From Bacteroidota bacterium (lineage in GTDB: Bacteria; Bacteroidota; Bacteroidia; Flavobacteriales; Flavobacteriaceae), in NCBI GenBank assembly GCA_024280635.1, contig JAJRPS010000042.1, positions 1 through 36,538 on the forward strand: a stretch of 36,538 bases of DNA, given 5' to 3'. The translations under genes and the position numbers were made by a program. Numbering within the stretch: position 1 is the stretch's first letter; every line of letters begins with the position of its first letter. Below the pieces are notes generated by a model. That model made no database searches. It saw only the letters and a list, made by a program, of their open reading frames with translations, and was not told the origin of the DNA. Below are positions 24,256 through 32,121 of this stretch, piece after piece.

Positions 24256-25548
24256 TTACTTTATAAATAATTGAGTTAAATACGCATTTATAAATTTTTG
24301 ATTCGGATCCATTTTTTCTCGTAAAATTTCAAAAGCATCCCATTTGCTATATAATTTTGATAACTGCGGATAAGTGGCTTTAAAATGTTTTGCCCAATGA
24401 GGTTTTCCTCCGTGTTTTAAAAATACCTCTTCTACTTTTTCAAAAGCTTCATACGTGTGTGCTTTTTCTGAATTCCTACACACACAACCAACTGTTACCA
24501 CATCTTCACTACAGGCATAACTTAACCAAGCGTTGTCTTTTTTTATAAAACGAATATCCATAGGTACATGCACATACGCACGATTACTAGTGCTTTCTAA
24601 CATTGCTTTTAGGTCCGCAAATAAAGTTTGAAATTTAGTGTATGGTATTGTCCACTCTGCTAATTCCATAGTTTGTCCTCGTTTTTTGGTTACCGTAGCA
24701 TCATACAAACTCCCTGCGTGTTCTTTGGTTGCTGTAAAAAACAAACGATATAATATTTTATTAGCTGTTGCCGTAAACCTCGGGAAAATATGGGTGTATT
24801 TGTATAATATTTTAGAGGTTGCTCTGCGATGTTTATGATATTTTGGGGCTTTTTTGAGGGTGAATTTAAAACCCTCTGAAACTTTATTTCCTAAAATTAC
24901 ATACCCGTGATTGGTGTGTGGTAACCATAAAATTCGAACAAAATCGTGCGTTTTCAAATAATTATCCAATTTTTTTGTCCACGCTATATCTTTCATGGGC
25001 TGCTCCACCAAGTGTAATTTGTAATTGGCTTCACACTGAAAGGTAATTTCTGAGAAAACTCCCAATAATCCTAAAGAAACGCGAATAGCATCCGTTTCAA
25101 AATCGGTATCGGTAAATTCTTTGATGCTTCCATCAGCAAGTATCATTCTAAATTTTGATACATATTTTGAAAGTATAAAACCGTTTGTACCATGAGTAGC
25201 TGTTGCTAACGCTCCACCAATGGTAATGGAATTAATATCTGGCAAACACGGTATGCACCATCCGTTTTGTTGTGCTGTTTCAATGAGTTCTTTTAGTGTA
25301 ATACCTGCTTGTACTGTAATTTCTTTGGTTTCTTTATTAATATTTACAATTTTGTTATATTGGGTAATATCAATTAAAGTATCCGTACCTGCATTAATAT
25401 CTGATGATGAAAAACGTCCTCCAAATACTCGTATAGAAGTGTTTTTTTTTACAATTTCTTGCAATTCCAATTCCTTTGTTGGGGTATATAAATTTTGATA
25501 AGAATGGGTTTTGTTTCCATTCCAACTAATCCATTTATGTTGTGACAT
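24256..25548 (-). CDS. FAD-linked oxidase of the sugar-1,4-lactone oxidase family
   Basis: 430 residues. N-terminal VAO-type FAD-binding domain, about residues 15-190 (IRVFGGRFSSSDI, VQAGITLKELIETAQQNGW, DINSITIGGALATATHGTNG), then a D-arabinono-1,4-lactone-oxidase C-terminal domain ending with the family's GGKPHWAKHF and LREKMDPNQKFINAYLTQLF motifs. Relatives oxidise sugar lactones or alditols at the C1/C2 hydroxyl using oxygen or an electron acceptor. At the site where GULO/ALO/AldO carry the His that binds FAD covalently (GGGHSPSD-type), this protein has Phe46 (GGRFSSSD), so FAD is probably bound non-covalently. Substrate unknown. It is first in a two-gene operon with the HAD phosphatase. 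Confidence 0.85.
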   Translation of the reverse strand: MSQHKWISWNGNKTHSYQNLYTPTKELELQEIVKKNTSIRVFGGRFSSSDINAGTDTLIDITQYNKIVNINKETKEITVQAGITLKELIETAQQNGWCIPCLPDINSITIGGALATATHGTNGFILSKYVSKFRMILADGSIKEFTDTDFETDAIRVSLGLLGVFSEITFQCEANYKLHLVEQPMKDIAWTKKLDNYLKTHDFVRILWLPHTNHGYVILGNKVSEGFKFTLKKAPKYHKHRRATSKILYKYTHIFPRFTATANKILYRLFFTATKEHAGSLYDATVTKKRGQTMELAEWTIPYTKFQTLFADLKAMLESTSNRAYVHVPMDIRFIKKDNAWLSYACSEDVVTVGCVCRNSEKAHTYEAFEKVEEVFLKHGGKPHWAKHFKATYPQLSKLYSKWDAFEILREKMDPNQKFINAYLTQLFIK

Positions 25549-25573
25549 TATCGCTTGTATTCTATTATGTAGG

Positions 25574-25606
25574 CAAAGATACTTTATGTTTTTAAGGTAG
25601 CCACAA
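25574..25606 (-). promoter_or_regulatory. Promoter of the flavoprotein-HAD operon
   Basis: On the minus strand TATCTTTG (25581-25574) preceded by TTG at 25606-25604, spacing 22 nt, 25 nt before the ATG. Both elements fit the Bacteroidota consensus. Confidence 0.6.
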
Positions 25607-25710
25607 ATACATAAATAAAAAAGTATTATCTGTTTGGATAAATGCCATAATTAATTTTAACGATTTATACCGAGTGTTTTGATGTTAAACTAGTATAAGC
25701 CATCTTCTAT

Positions 25711-25756
25711 ATGTAACATTTATTACATGCTATTTTGTACGCTTATGCTATTTTTG
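25711..25756 (+). promoter_or_regulatory. Crp/Fnr-like palindrome and promoter of the NifX-like gene
   Basis: A perfect palindrome ATGTAA-N6-TTACAT (25711-25728) lies upstream of a TATTTTTG -7 box (25749-25756). With transcription expected about 6 nt after the box, the palindrome centre falls near -43, the position used by class II Crp/Fnr activators. No good TTG element is present, as expected for an activated promoter. The ATG is 16 nt after the box. Confidence 0.5.
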
Positions 25757-25772
25757 GGCAAAATCATTTAAA

Positions 25773-26156
25773 ATGAAAACACGTATAGCAGTAACTGCCC
25801 AAAACAAAAGAACGATATCTTCACACGCTGGAGCTTGTCGTAATTATTATATCTACGAAATTGTAGATAATACCATTGTTTCTAAAAATTTGCTAGAACT
25901 ATCAAAAGAAGAAACTTTAAAATACACATTTCATGAAGATTCATCTGACAATCCTCAAAACAAACTCTTTGATGTGAACATAATACTTACTGGAGGAATA
26001 GGCGCTGGATCAACTAATAAATTAGCTGCTAGAAACATAAAGGCTTATGTTATAGAAGAAAAAGATCCTAATACAGCAGTAGATTTAATTCTAAAAGGAG
26101 AACTACAAGCTATTGAACCTGCCGAACATGCTGGATGTAATTGTGGTGGACATTAA
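25773..26156 (+). CDS. NifX/NifB-type (dinitrogenase cofactor) domain protein
   Basis: 127 residues. A single small domain of the NifX/NafY/NifB-C type, seen in many non-nitrogen-fixing bacteria: MKTRIAVTAQNKRTISSHAG at the start (in place of the usual SxHFG), ACRNYYIYEI with C22, ILTGGIGAGSTNKLAARNIK, and a C-terminal GCNCGGH tail with C122, C124 and H127 that could bind a metal. No nitrogenase genes are nearby; the fold may bind an Fe-S or metallo-cofactor, or sense redox state. It is a single gene before dus, with a palindromic operator upstream. Confidence 0.85.
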   Translation: MKTRIAVTAQNKRTISSHAGACRNYYIYEIVDNTIVSKNLLELSKEETLKYTFHEDSSDNPQNKLFDVNIILTGGIGAGSTNKLAARNIKAYVIEEKDPNTAVDLILKGELQAIEPAEHAGCNCGGH

Positions 26157-26262
26157 AATAAGTGCTTTTTTAATAATTTTTAACACCCTACTAGTACACT
26201 TTTTTTAGGAAAAGAGGCGGTTAATATAGAGGTAACACTTCATACATTACTATAAAATAATG

Positions 26263-26270
26263 TATTTTTG
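26263..26270 (+). promoter_or_regulatory. Candidate -7 element for dusB
   Basis: TATTTTTG, exact TANNTTTG, 14 nt before the dus ATG. No TTG element at the usual spacing. Confidence 0.4.
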
Positions 26271-26284
26271 CTAAAAATAATATT

Positions 26285-27277
26285 ATGGTTAAAATTGGCA
26301 ATATAAAATTACCTGACTTTCCTTTACTACTCGCTCCTATGGAAGATGTAAGTGATCCTCCATTTAGGGCTTTATGTAAAGAACAAGGGGCTGATGTGGT
26401 GTATACCGAATTTATTTCGTCTGAAGGGTTGATTCGTGATGCTGCAAAAAGCATGATGAAATTGGATATTTATGAAAAAGAACGTCCTGTAGGAATTCAA
26501 ATTTTTGGTGCCAATTTAGAATCCATGTTACGTACCATTGAAATTGTAGAACAGTCACAACCTGATATTATTGATATTAATTTTGGTTGCCCTGTAAAAA
26601 AGGTGGTTTCAAAAGGAGCAGGAGCTGGTATTTTAAAAGATATTGATTTAATGGTTTCCCTTACCGAAGCCATAGTAAAACATACAAACTTACCCATTAC
26701 TGTAAAAACTCGTTTGGGGTGGGATGCTGATTCTATAAAAATTATTGAAGTAGCTGAGCGCTTGCAAGATGTTGGCTGTAAAGCTATCGCCATTCACGGT
26801 CGCACACGTGCACAATTATACAAAGGAGATGCTAATTGGGAACCCATTTCAGAAGTAAAAAACAACCCACGCATGCACATTCCTGTTTTTGGAAATGGTG
26901 ATGTTACCACGCCAGAAGATGCGGTACGTATGCGTGATGAATACGGATTGGACGGTTGCATGATTGGCAGAGCCACCATTGGAAATCCTTGGTTTTTTAG
27001 AGAAGTAAAACATTATTTTAAAACAGGTAAACATTTAGCAAAGCCTACTATGAGTGAGCGCATTAATGCCGCACGCCGTCATTTACAAATGGCAATTGAT
27101 TGGAAAGGAGAACGCTTGGGTGTTTTTGAAACCCGCCGCCATTATACCAATTACTTTAAGGGAATACCGCATTTTAAAGAATACCGTACACAAATGGTAA
27201 CAACAGATGATAGCGAAGGTGTTTTTAAAGTATTTGATACTGTTGAAAAAGAATTTGGTGATTTTATTTTTGAATAA
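26285..27277 (+). CDS. dusB: tRNA-dihydrouridine synthase (Dus family)
   Basis: 330 residues. An FMN-dependent TIM-barrel enzyme that reduces uridine to dihydrouridine in the tRNA D-loop. Visible: LAPMEDVSDPPFRALCKEQG at the start (FMN site), GIQIFGAN, the catalytic cysteine C102 in DINFGCPVKKVVSKGAGA, ITVKTRLGW, IAIHGRTRAQLYKGDANW, GNGDVTTPEDA and MIGRATIGNPWFF. A C-terminal helical tRNA-binding part starts at about residue 245. The length and the GCPVKK signature fit DusB best among the Dus subgroups. Its stop codon is 6 nt from the end of the convergent permease gene, with no terminator between. Confidence 0.93.
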   Translation: MVKIGNIKLPDFPLLLAPMEDVSDPPFRALCKEQGADVVYTEFISSEGLIRDAAKSMMKLDIYEKERPVGIQIFGANLESMLRTIEIVEQSQPDIIDINFGCPVKKVVSKGAGAGILKDIDLMVSLTEAIVKHTNLPITVKTRLGWDADSIKIIEVAERLQDVGCKAIAIHGRTRAQLYKGDANWEPISEVKNNPRMHIPVFGNGDVTTPEDAVRMRDEYGLDGCMIGRATIGNPWFFREVKHYFKTGKHLAKPTMSERINAARRHLQMAIDWKGERLGVFETRRHYTNYFKGIPHFKEYRTQMVTTDDSEGVFKVFDTVEKEFGDFIFE

Positions 27278-27283
27278 TTTACG

Positions 27284-28480
27284 CTACGCAATTATCTTTT
27301 TACTAATACGATATGATGCTATTTTAGAAGCTAATAATCCTAAAACAAAAATAGTAGCCAATACAATAAGGATGTCTTTAATATTTAACTCTACTGGGTA
27401 TGCAAAAGGGGTTCCTGGTATTTTTATTAATACAAAATACAATTGAGCACTTATTAATAACACCCCTAAAACTACCCCTAAAACACCACAAATAGTGGTT
27501 AACAATGCTCCTTGTAAAAAGAAAATTCGCTTAATATCTTTAAGTGGCAAACCCAAATTGTTTAATGTTTTTAAATCCGATTTTTTAGCTATAATCATCA
27601 TAATTATAGCGCCTATTACATTAAAAAGGGCAATAATTAAAATCAGGGTAAATATTAAATAAACAGCAATGTTTTCGGTATTTAGCATTTTGTGTAAAGC
27701 GTCATTTTGTTCTAATTTATTTTTAATGAGAACTTCATCCTTAAAAATAGCTTGAATATTTTTTCTTAAAAGTGCTTCGTTACTATTGGGTAACATTTTT
27801 ATTTCTACTCCAGAAACCGTGTTTTTATCATATTGCAAGAGCTCTTGAGCCGCCTCAATAGAGGTAAATATAAACTGCTGATTAACCTCTTCATTAATAT
27901 CAAACAAACCTACATTTTGTGTTGCAATTTTTCTAAATGTTTTTTCGTTAATTTGTCCGATTCCTGGTTTGGGTACAAATAACTCTAATGAAGCGGTGTA
28001 ATCAAAAACCCCTAATTGTAGTTTATCTGCTAATAGAAAACCTGCTACGGTTTGATTTGTTTTAGGAGTTATCCATTGCCCAGAAACAACTACACTATCA
28101 ATTGCTACGGTATGCTGGTAGTTTTTATCAACGCCTTTTAATGTTGCTAATTCATTTTTAGATTTGAATTGTAAAAAAACTTTTTCTTCAATAACCGCAC
28201 TGTAACTAACAATGTTGGGGTTGTTTTTTAATTGTTCTTGCTGTTTTTGGGTAAATAAAATGCGTTTTCCTTTTAGCGGTAGCACTTTTAAATCTGGATC
28301 TATAACATTAGAAAATGATAATGTAAAGGTTCTTAATCCTGCAAAACCCGCTAAAACAACAAGTAAAACCATTGCTCCAAAAACAACTCCTGCTGCTGCT
28401 ATTTTAGAAATTATATTGATAGCATTGTTACTGTTTTTAGTAAACAAGTATCGTTTGGCTATGTATAGCGGAAAATTCAA
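27284..28480 (-). CDS. LolC/E-like ABC transporter permease (FtsX family)
   Basis: 398 residues. MacB/FtsX-type permease: N-terminal helix about 23-48, a large periplasmic domain about 50-268, then three helices near 271-297, 322-346 and 365-387. The LolC/LolE-type motif FNVIGAIIMMIIAKKSDL and LNNLGLPLKDIKRIFFLQG follows the second helix. It probably works in lipoprotein export or a related trans-envelope task with an ATPase encoded elsewhere. The start is a TTG directly after the rbfA TAG (TTGTAGTTG); MNFPLYIAKRYLFTK is the normal N-terminus of this family and no ATG lies nearby, so the TTG is the likely start. Translational coupling to rbfA is likely. Confidence 0.87.
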   Translation of the reverse strand: MNFPLYIAKRYLFTKNSNNAINIISKIAAAGVVFGAMVLLVVLAGFAGLRTFTLSFSNVIDPDLKVLPLKGKRILFTQKQQEQLKNNPNIVSYSAVIEEKVFLQFKSKNELATLKGVDKNYQHTVAIDSVVVSGQWITPKTNQTVAGFLLADKLQLGVFDYTASLELFVPKPGIGQINEKTFRKIATQNVGLFDINEEVNQQFIFTSIEAAQELLQYDKNTVSGVEIKMLPNSNEALLRKNIQAIFKDEVLIKNKLEQNDALHKMLNTENIAVYLIFTLILIIALFNVIGAIIMMIIAKKSDLKTLNNLGLPLKDIKRIFFLQGALLTTICGVLGVVLGVLLISAQLYFVLIKIPGTPFAYPVELNIKDILIVLATIFVLGLLASKIASYRISKKIIA

Positions 28481-28873
28481 CTACAATTTTTTTCTATCAT
28501 TTAATAAATCACTATTTTTAATAGGGTCCTCTTCTCCTTTTAATGATTTTTCTATGTTTTCAATATAATCCAAAGAGTCATCAATATGAAAAGATAAATT
28601 TGGCATTCTACGCAATTGGTGTCTTGTGCGTTGTGCTATTTCATGTCTAATTAATGCTTTATTAGATTCAATACCTTCTAAAAGTTCTTTTGCTTTATTT
28701 GTTGGAAAAATACTTAAATATACTTTTGCTATAGATAAATCAGTAGTAACGGATACTTTTGATACCGATATTAATATTCCTTTTAATCCTCCATCACGTA
28801 CTGCTCCTTGCAAAACATCCGCCAAGTCTTGTTGCAAAACGCCTCCTATTTTTTTTTGTCTGTTTGTTTCCAT
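28481..28873 (-). CDS. rbfA: Ribosome-binding factor A
   Basis: 130 residues. A KH-like single-domain 30S maturation factor for 16S rRNA 5' processing and cold adaptation. Visible: METNRQKKIGGVLQQDLADV at the start, then ILISVSKVSVTTDLSIAKVY, IFPTNKAKELLEGIE, and RHQLRRMPNLSFHIDDSLDY, which matches the conserved R-xx-PxLxFxxDxS motif. The end is a charged tail. Its promoter elements fall so near the ATG that the transcript may be leaderless. Confidence 0.93.
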   Translation of the reverse strand: METNRQKKIGGVLQQDLADVLQGAVRDGGLKGILISVSKVSVTTDLSIAKVYLSIFPTNKAKELLEGIESNKALIRHEIAQRTRHQLRRMPNLSFHIDDSLDYIENIEKSLKGEEDPIKNSDLLNDRKKL

Positions 28874-28877
28874 GGTG

Positions 28878-28907
28878 CAAAAATAAGGATAATATTATTG
28901 GGTACAA
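28878..28907 (-). promoter_or_regulatory. rbfA promoter, predicted leaderless start
   Basis: On the minus strand TTG (28907-28905), 19-nt spacer, TATTTTTG (28885-28878), then CACC and the rbfA ATG. Both elements and the spacing are ideal for a Bacteroidota promoter. Transcription normally begins several bases after the box, which is at or next to the A of the ATG. Confidence 0.65.
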
Positions 28908-29067
28908 TATTCTATGAGTTAAATAAGCTTCTTTAATAGAAGAGAATAGGATATTGTCCTTAAATTTATAAGAATACAGAGGCGTTTTTGAAAAACATTA
29001 TTAACAGTGCTATAAACGACTTTTTTTGCGTCTGAAATATTAAAAAATAGACTCTTAATACAATAGT

Positions 29068-29403
29068 TTAAGCTTCTGGAAAAACCATCTTATAATAACG
29101 TGCTATTTCATGTTGTAATTCGTGCAAACTAAAACTTCTACTTTTTTGAATGTACAATTTACCATCAAAAAAAACCAATATTGTAGGTACTACAAATACT
29201 TGTAATTGTGCTGATAATTCTGGTAATTCACTATTAAAAACTTGAAACAGTTTCATTTTAGGAAACGCTGTTTCTATAAGACTTTCTAGTTTTGGCGCTA
29301 CATTTTCACCTACACTACACATATTATCCGTAATGTAAAGTACAAAGCCCATTTCTTGTACTTTAATGGTTTCAAACTGAGAGATAGTATTTAGCGTTTG
29401 CAT
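29068..29403 (-). CDS. Thioredoxin-like protein with CXXG active site
   Basis: 111 residues, no signal peptide. It has a thioredoxin fold: beta-strand MGFVLYITDNMCSVGENVAP, cis-proline motif FVVPTILVFFDGK, and a C-terminal helix. The usual WCxxC redox pair is changed to MCSVG: only C29 is left, and the resolving cysteine is Gly32, with no other cysteine in the protein. So it cannot cycle as a normal thioredoxin. It may act by monothiol chemistry, act as a sulfur or thiol carrier, or be a non-redox binding protein. It lies 15 nt after the Smr-domain gene in one operon. Confidence 0.75.
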   Translation of the reverse strand: MQTLNTISQFETIKVQEMGFVLYITDNMCSVGENVAPKLESLIETAFPKMKLFQVFNSELPELSAQLQVFVVPTILVFFDGKLYIQKSRSFSLHELQHEIARYYKMVFPEA

Positions 29404-29418
29404 TGTTAATTTGTGTTT

Positions 29419-29949
29419 TTATTTTTGCTGGAAAATTTTTATTTCAGTTGCACCTTGACCGTATTCACGATAATTGGCTTCATAAAATTGTATGCGGTCA
29501 TAACGCCTAAACAAACTGTATAAATCGGCTTTTAAAACACCGTCACCTACACCGTGAACAAATACTATTTTTGGTAATCGCTGTTTAATTGCTAAATCCA
29601 ATCGATATTTTGCGGTGTCCAATTGTAAGCTTAAAATTTGATAATTACTCATTCCTCCTTTTTTACGTACCAGTTTTTCAATATGCAAATCTACCGTTAC
29701 CACATATTCATCTACATGAGCAATACCTTTATGATGAACTTTCTTTTTTTCTACTTTTTGTGATTTTGCATGCTGAATACCATGAAAGGTAAAAGTTTCA
29801 CCGCCAATTTTAACCAATTGCTTTGCGGTATATTGCATAGGAAAACCATCCTCTGACTCTATGGTAATTTCATCTCCATTAACAGCAATTACAACTCCAT
29901 CAATGGCGTCATCTAATACGGAAACAGTGTCATTTATTTGAAAGCTCAT
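29419..29949 (-). CDS. Smr-domain protein (Smr/MutS2 family)
   Basis: 176 residues. An N-terminal SH3/KOW-like beta-barrel about 1-60 (QINDTVSVLDDAIDGVVIAV, TAKQLVKIGG) precedes a charged linker, then a C-terminal Smr domain about 85-176. Smr motifs visible: VDLHIEKL (the conserved Asp-x-His) and IVFVHGVGDGVLKADL (HGxGxGxL), followed by GATEIKIF. Smr domains are nucleases acting on branched DNA or on RNA (for example in ribosome rescue). Longer flavobacterial relatives carry an extra central region; this one is short. First in an operon with the thioredoxin-like gene. A TATTTTTG box is 76 nt upstream (30026-30033). Confidence 0.82.
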   Translation of the reverse strand: MSFQINDTVSVLDDAIDGVVIAVNGDEITIESEDGFPMQYTAKQLVKIGGETFTFHGIQHAKSQKVEKKKVHHKGIAHVDEYVVTVDLHIEKLVRKKGGMSNYQILSLQLDTAKYRLDLAIKQRLPKIVFVHGVGDGVLKADLYSLFRRYDRIQFYEANYREYGQGATEIKIFQQK

Positions 29950-30057
29950 GTTGTTATTTTCTTAATTTATGATGCCGAAATGAAGCATATTTACAACTAT
30001 AATTACATATGATTGATTGATAAATCAAAAATATACATTTTTTGACTGCTTTTACAT

Positions 30058-30065
30058 TATATTTG
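30058..30065 (+). promoter_or_regulatory. Candidate lepA -7 element with long leader
   Basis: TATATTTG matches TANNTTTG, 167 nt before the preferred lepA ATG, so the leader would contain the GC-rich element at 30118-30207. The nearest TTG is 13 nt upstream, closer than usual. Confidence 0.4.
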
Positions 30066-30117
30066 CAATTATTGCCTTAATTATTTTACCCTTGGTAGAA
30101 AGGTAATACAAAATATT

Positions 30118-30207
30118 GCGTGCGATTGAGGCATTTGTTGAAGCACTCCCGAGAGGGACGATTCGGGAAGCGACTGCCGAAAGCGAGACCCGATGGGGGC
30201 ACGCCCA
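30118..30207 (+). other. GC-rich structured element in the lepA leader
   Basis: About 60 percent G+C by my count in a window that is otherwise strongly A+T-rich. GCGTGC (30118-30123) pairs exactly with a GCACGC near 30200, closing the element. Inside are TCCC-GAGA-GGGA (a GNRA tetraloop) or, alternatively, TCCCGA/TCGGGA, plus a second TCGGG ... CCCGA stem. It stays open in the lepA frame for 39 codons, but its composition and structure do not look like coding sequence. It could be an RNA regulator or a small mobile repeat; I cannot tell which without a search. Confidence 0.5.
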
Positions 30208-30232
30208 AATAACGACAGAAAGATTACGAAGC

Positions 30233-32029
30233 ATGAAACACATTAGAAATTTTTGCATTATTGCACATATTGACCACGGTAAAAGTACACTTGCTGATAG
30301 ACTTTTAGGGTTTACAGGAGCGGTGACCGAAAGAGAATCGAAAGCGCAACTACTAGATAGTATGGATTTGGAGCGTGAACGTGGGATTACCATTAAAAGT
30401 CACGCCATACAAATGGAATATACCCATGAAGGGGAAGAATATATTTTAAATTTAATTGACACTCCAGGACACGTTGATTTTAGTTACGAGGTTTCTCGTT
30501 CCATTGCGGCTTGTGAAGGTGCATTGTTAATTGTTGATGCGGCGCAAAGCATACAAGCGCAAACCATATCCAACCTATATTTGGCGTTGGAAAATGATTT
30601 AGAAATTATTCCGGTACTAAATAAAGTAGATTTACCAAGCGCAAACCCTGAAGAGGTTACCGATGATATTGTAGATTTATTAGGTTGTGATCCTGAAGAA
30701 GTGATACCTGCCAGTGCAAAAACTGGTCTAGGGATTCAAGAAATTTTAACAGCAATTATTGAACGTATTCCACACCCAAAAGGAGATGTTGATGCGCCTT
30801 TACAAGCACTAATTTTTGACTCGGTTTACAATCCGTTTAGAGGTGTTGAAACGTATTTTAAAGTATTAAATGGTAAAATTGGTAAAAGACAAAAAATTAA
30901 ATTTATAGCTACCGATAAAAGTTATTTTGCGGATGAAGTTGGCACATTAAACTTAACACAAACGCCAAAACAAGAAATTTTAGCAGGTGATGTTGGCTAC
31001 TTAATTACAGGAATAAAAGAAGCTAAAGAAGTAAAAGTTGGTGATACTATTACCGATTTTGAAAACCCTACCCAAGAGGCTATTGCTGGTTTTGAAGACG
31101 TAAAACCAATGGTATTTGCTGGTATTTATCCAGTAGATACTGAGGATTATGAGGAACTACGTAGCTCAATGGAAAAGTTACAACTTAATGATGCATCATT
31201 AGTATGGCAGCCAGAAAGTTCTGCCGCATTAGGCTTTGGTTTCCGTTGTGGATTTTTAGGAATGCTACACATGGAAATTATACAAGAGCGTTTGGAACGT
31301 GAGTTTAACATGACGGTAATTACTACCGTACCCAACGTTTCTTACCATGCCTTTACCCGTAAACATCCTGATAAACCAATTATAGTAAACAACCCAACCG
31401 ATTTACCTGATCCTTCTGGATTGGATAGAGTAGAAGAACCGTATATTAAAGCGACCATTATTACAAAATCCGATTTTGTAGGTAATGTAATGAGTTTGTG
31501 TATTGAAAAAAGAGGAATGATTACGCATCAAACCTATTTAACTACCGATCGGGTAGAACTTACTTTTGATATGCCATTAGCGGAAATTGTTTTTGATTTT
31601 TACGATCGTTTAAAAACCGTTTCTAAAGGATATGCTTCTTTTGATTACAACCCAATTGGTATGCGAGCGTCTAAATTAGTACGTGTAGATATATTATTAA
31701 ATGCACAACCTGTTGATGCTTTATCGGCATTAATACATGCTGATAACGCACATTATATTGGTAAAAAGATGTGTGAAAAGTTAAAAGAATTAATACCACG
31801 TCAGCAATTTGATATTCCTATCCAAGCTGCTATTGGAGCAAAAGTAATTGCTCGTGAAACTACTAAGGCATTACGTAAGGATGTTACTGCAAAATGTTAT
31901 GGTGGTGATATTTCTCGTAAACGTAAGTTATTAGAAAAACAAAAGAAAGGTAAAAAACGTATGCGTCAGGTAGGTAATGTTGAGATACCACAAGAAGCTT
32001 TTATGGCCGTATTAAAACTGAACGATTAA
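30233..32029 (+). CDS. lepA: Elongation factor 4 (LepA)
   Basis: 598 residues from the ATG at 30233 ([19 protein letters not shown]), the normal length and start for LepA. The frame stays open further upstream to a TTG at 30116, but those 39 codons are GC-rich and unlike any LepA N-terminus. Domains: GTP-binding (G1 [10 protein letters not shown]2/G3 [21 protein letters not shown]4 NKVDLPSA), EF-Tu-like domain 2 ([20 protein letters not shown]), domain III, the EF-G domain V-like part and the LepA-specific C-terminal domain ([40 protein letters not shown]). It remobilises stalled ribosomes and aids 30S assembly. It is a single-gene unit with a GC-rich leader. Confidence 0.97.
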   Translation: MKHIRNFCIIAHIDHGKSTLADRLLGFTGAVTERESKAQLLDSMDLERERGITIKSHAIQMEYTHEGEEYILNLIDTPGHVDFSYEVSRSIAACEGALLIVDAAQSIQAQTISNLYLALENDLEIIPVLNKVDLPSANPEEVTDDIVDLLGCDPEEVIPASAKTGLGIQEILTAIIERIPHPKGDVDAPLQALIFDSVYNPFRGVETYFKVLNGKIGKRQKIKFIATDKSYFADEVGTLNLTQTPKQEILAGDVGYLITGIKEAKEVKVGDTITDFENPTQEAIAGFEDVKPMVFAGIYPVDTEDYEELRSSMEKLQLNDASLVWQPESSAALGFGFRCGFLGMLHMEIIQERLEREFNMTVITTVPNVSYHAFTRKHPDKPIIVNNPTDLPDPSGLDRVEEPYIKATIITKSDFVGNVMSLCIEKRGMITHQTYLTTDRVELTFDMPLAEIVFDFYDRLKTVSKGYASFDYNPIGMRASKLVRVDILLNAQPVDALSALIHADNAHYIGKKMCEKLKELIPRQQFDIPIQAAIGAKVIARETTKALRKDVTAKCYGGDISRKRKLLEKQKKGKKRMRQVGNVEIPQEAFMAVLKLND

Positions 32030-32049
32030 TTATAGGACAGCAGCCTATT

Positions 32050-32091
32050 AATAAAAATCCCCTTTAAAATATTTTAAAGGGGATTTTTATT
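32050..32091. terminator. 42-nt perfect palindrome, bidirectional terminator
   Basis: Two exactly complementary 21-nt arms with no spacer (AAAAATCCCC ... GGGGATTTTT), 20 nt after lepA and 30 nt before the end of the convergent beta-barrel gene. T-runs lie on both strands. Confidence 0.9.
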
Positions 32092-32121
32092 GTTTGTGCT
32101 ATTATAAAATAGTAAAAATTT

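Noticed and set aside
25773-26156. Nitrogen fixation capacity from the NifX-like gene
   Set aside because: No nif genes are nearby and NifX-type domains are common in non-fixing bacteria.
30116-30232. A 39-codon in-frame N-terminal extension of LepA from a TTG start
   Set aside because: The extension is GC-rich and unlike any Lep[20 protein letters not shown] at 30233 is the standard N-terminus and gives the usual 598 residues.
30052-30393. Minus-strand 113-codon ORF across the lepA start
   Set aside because: Overlaps the conserved LepA G1 region and GC-rich leader in antisense; no family resemblance.
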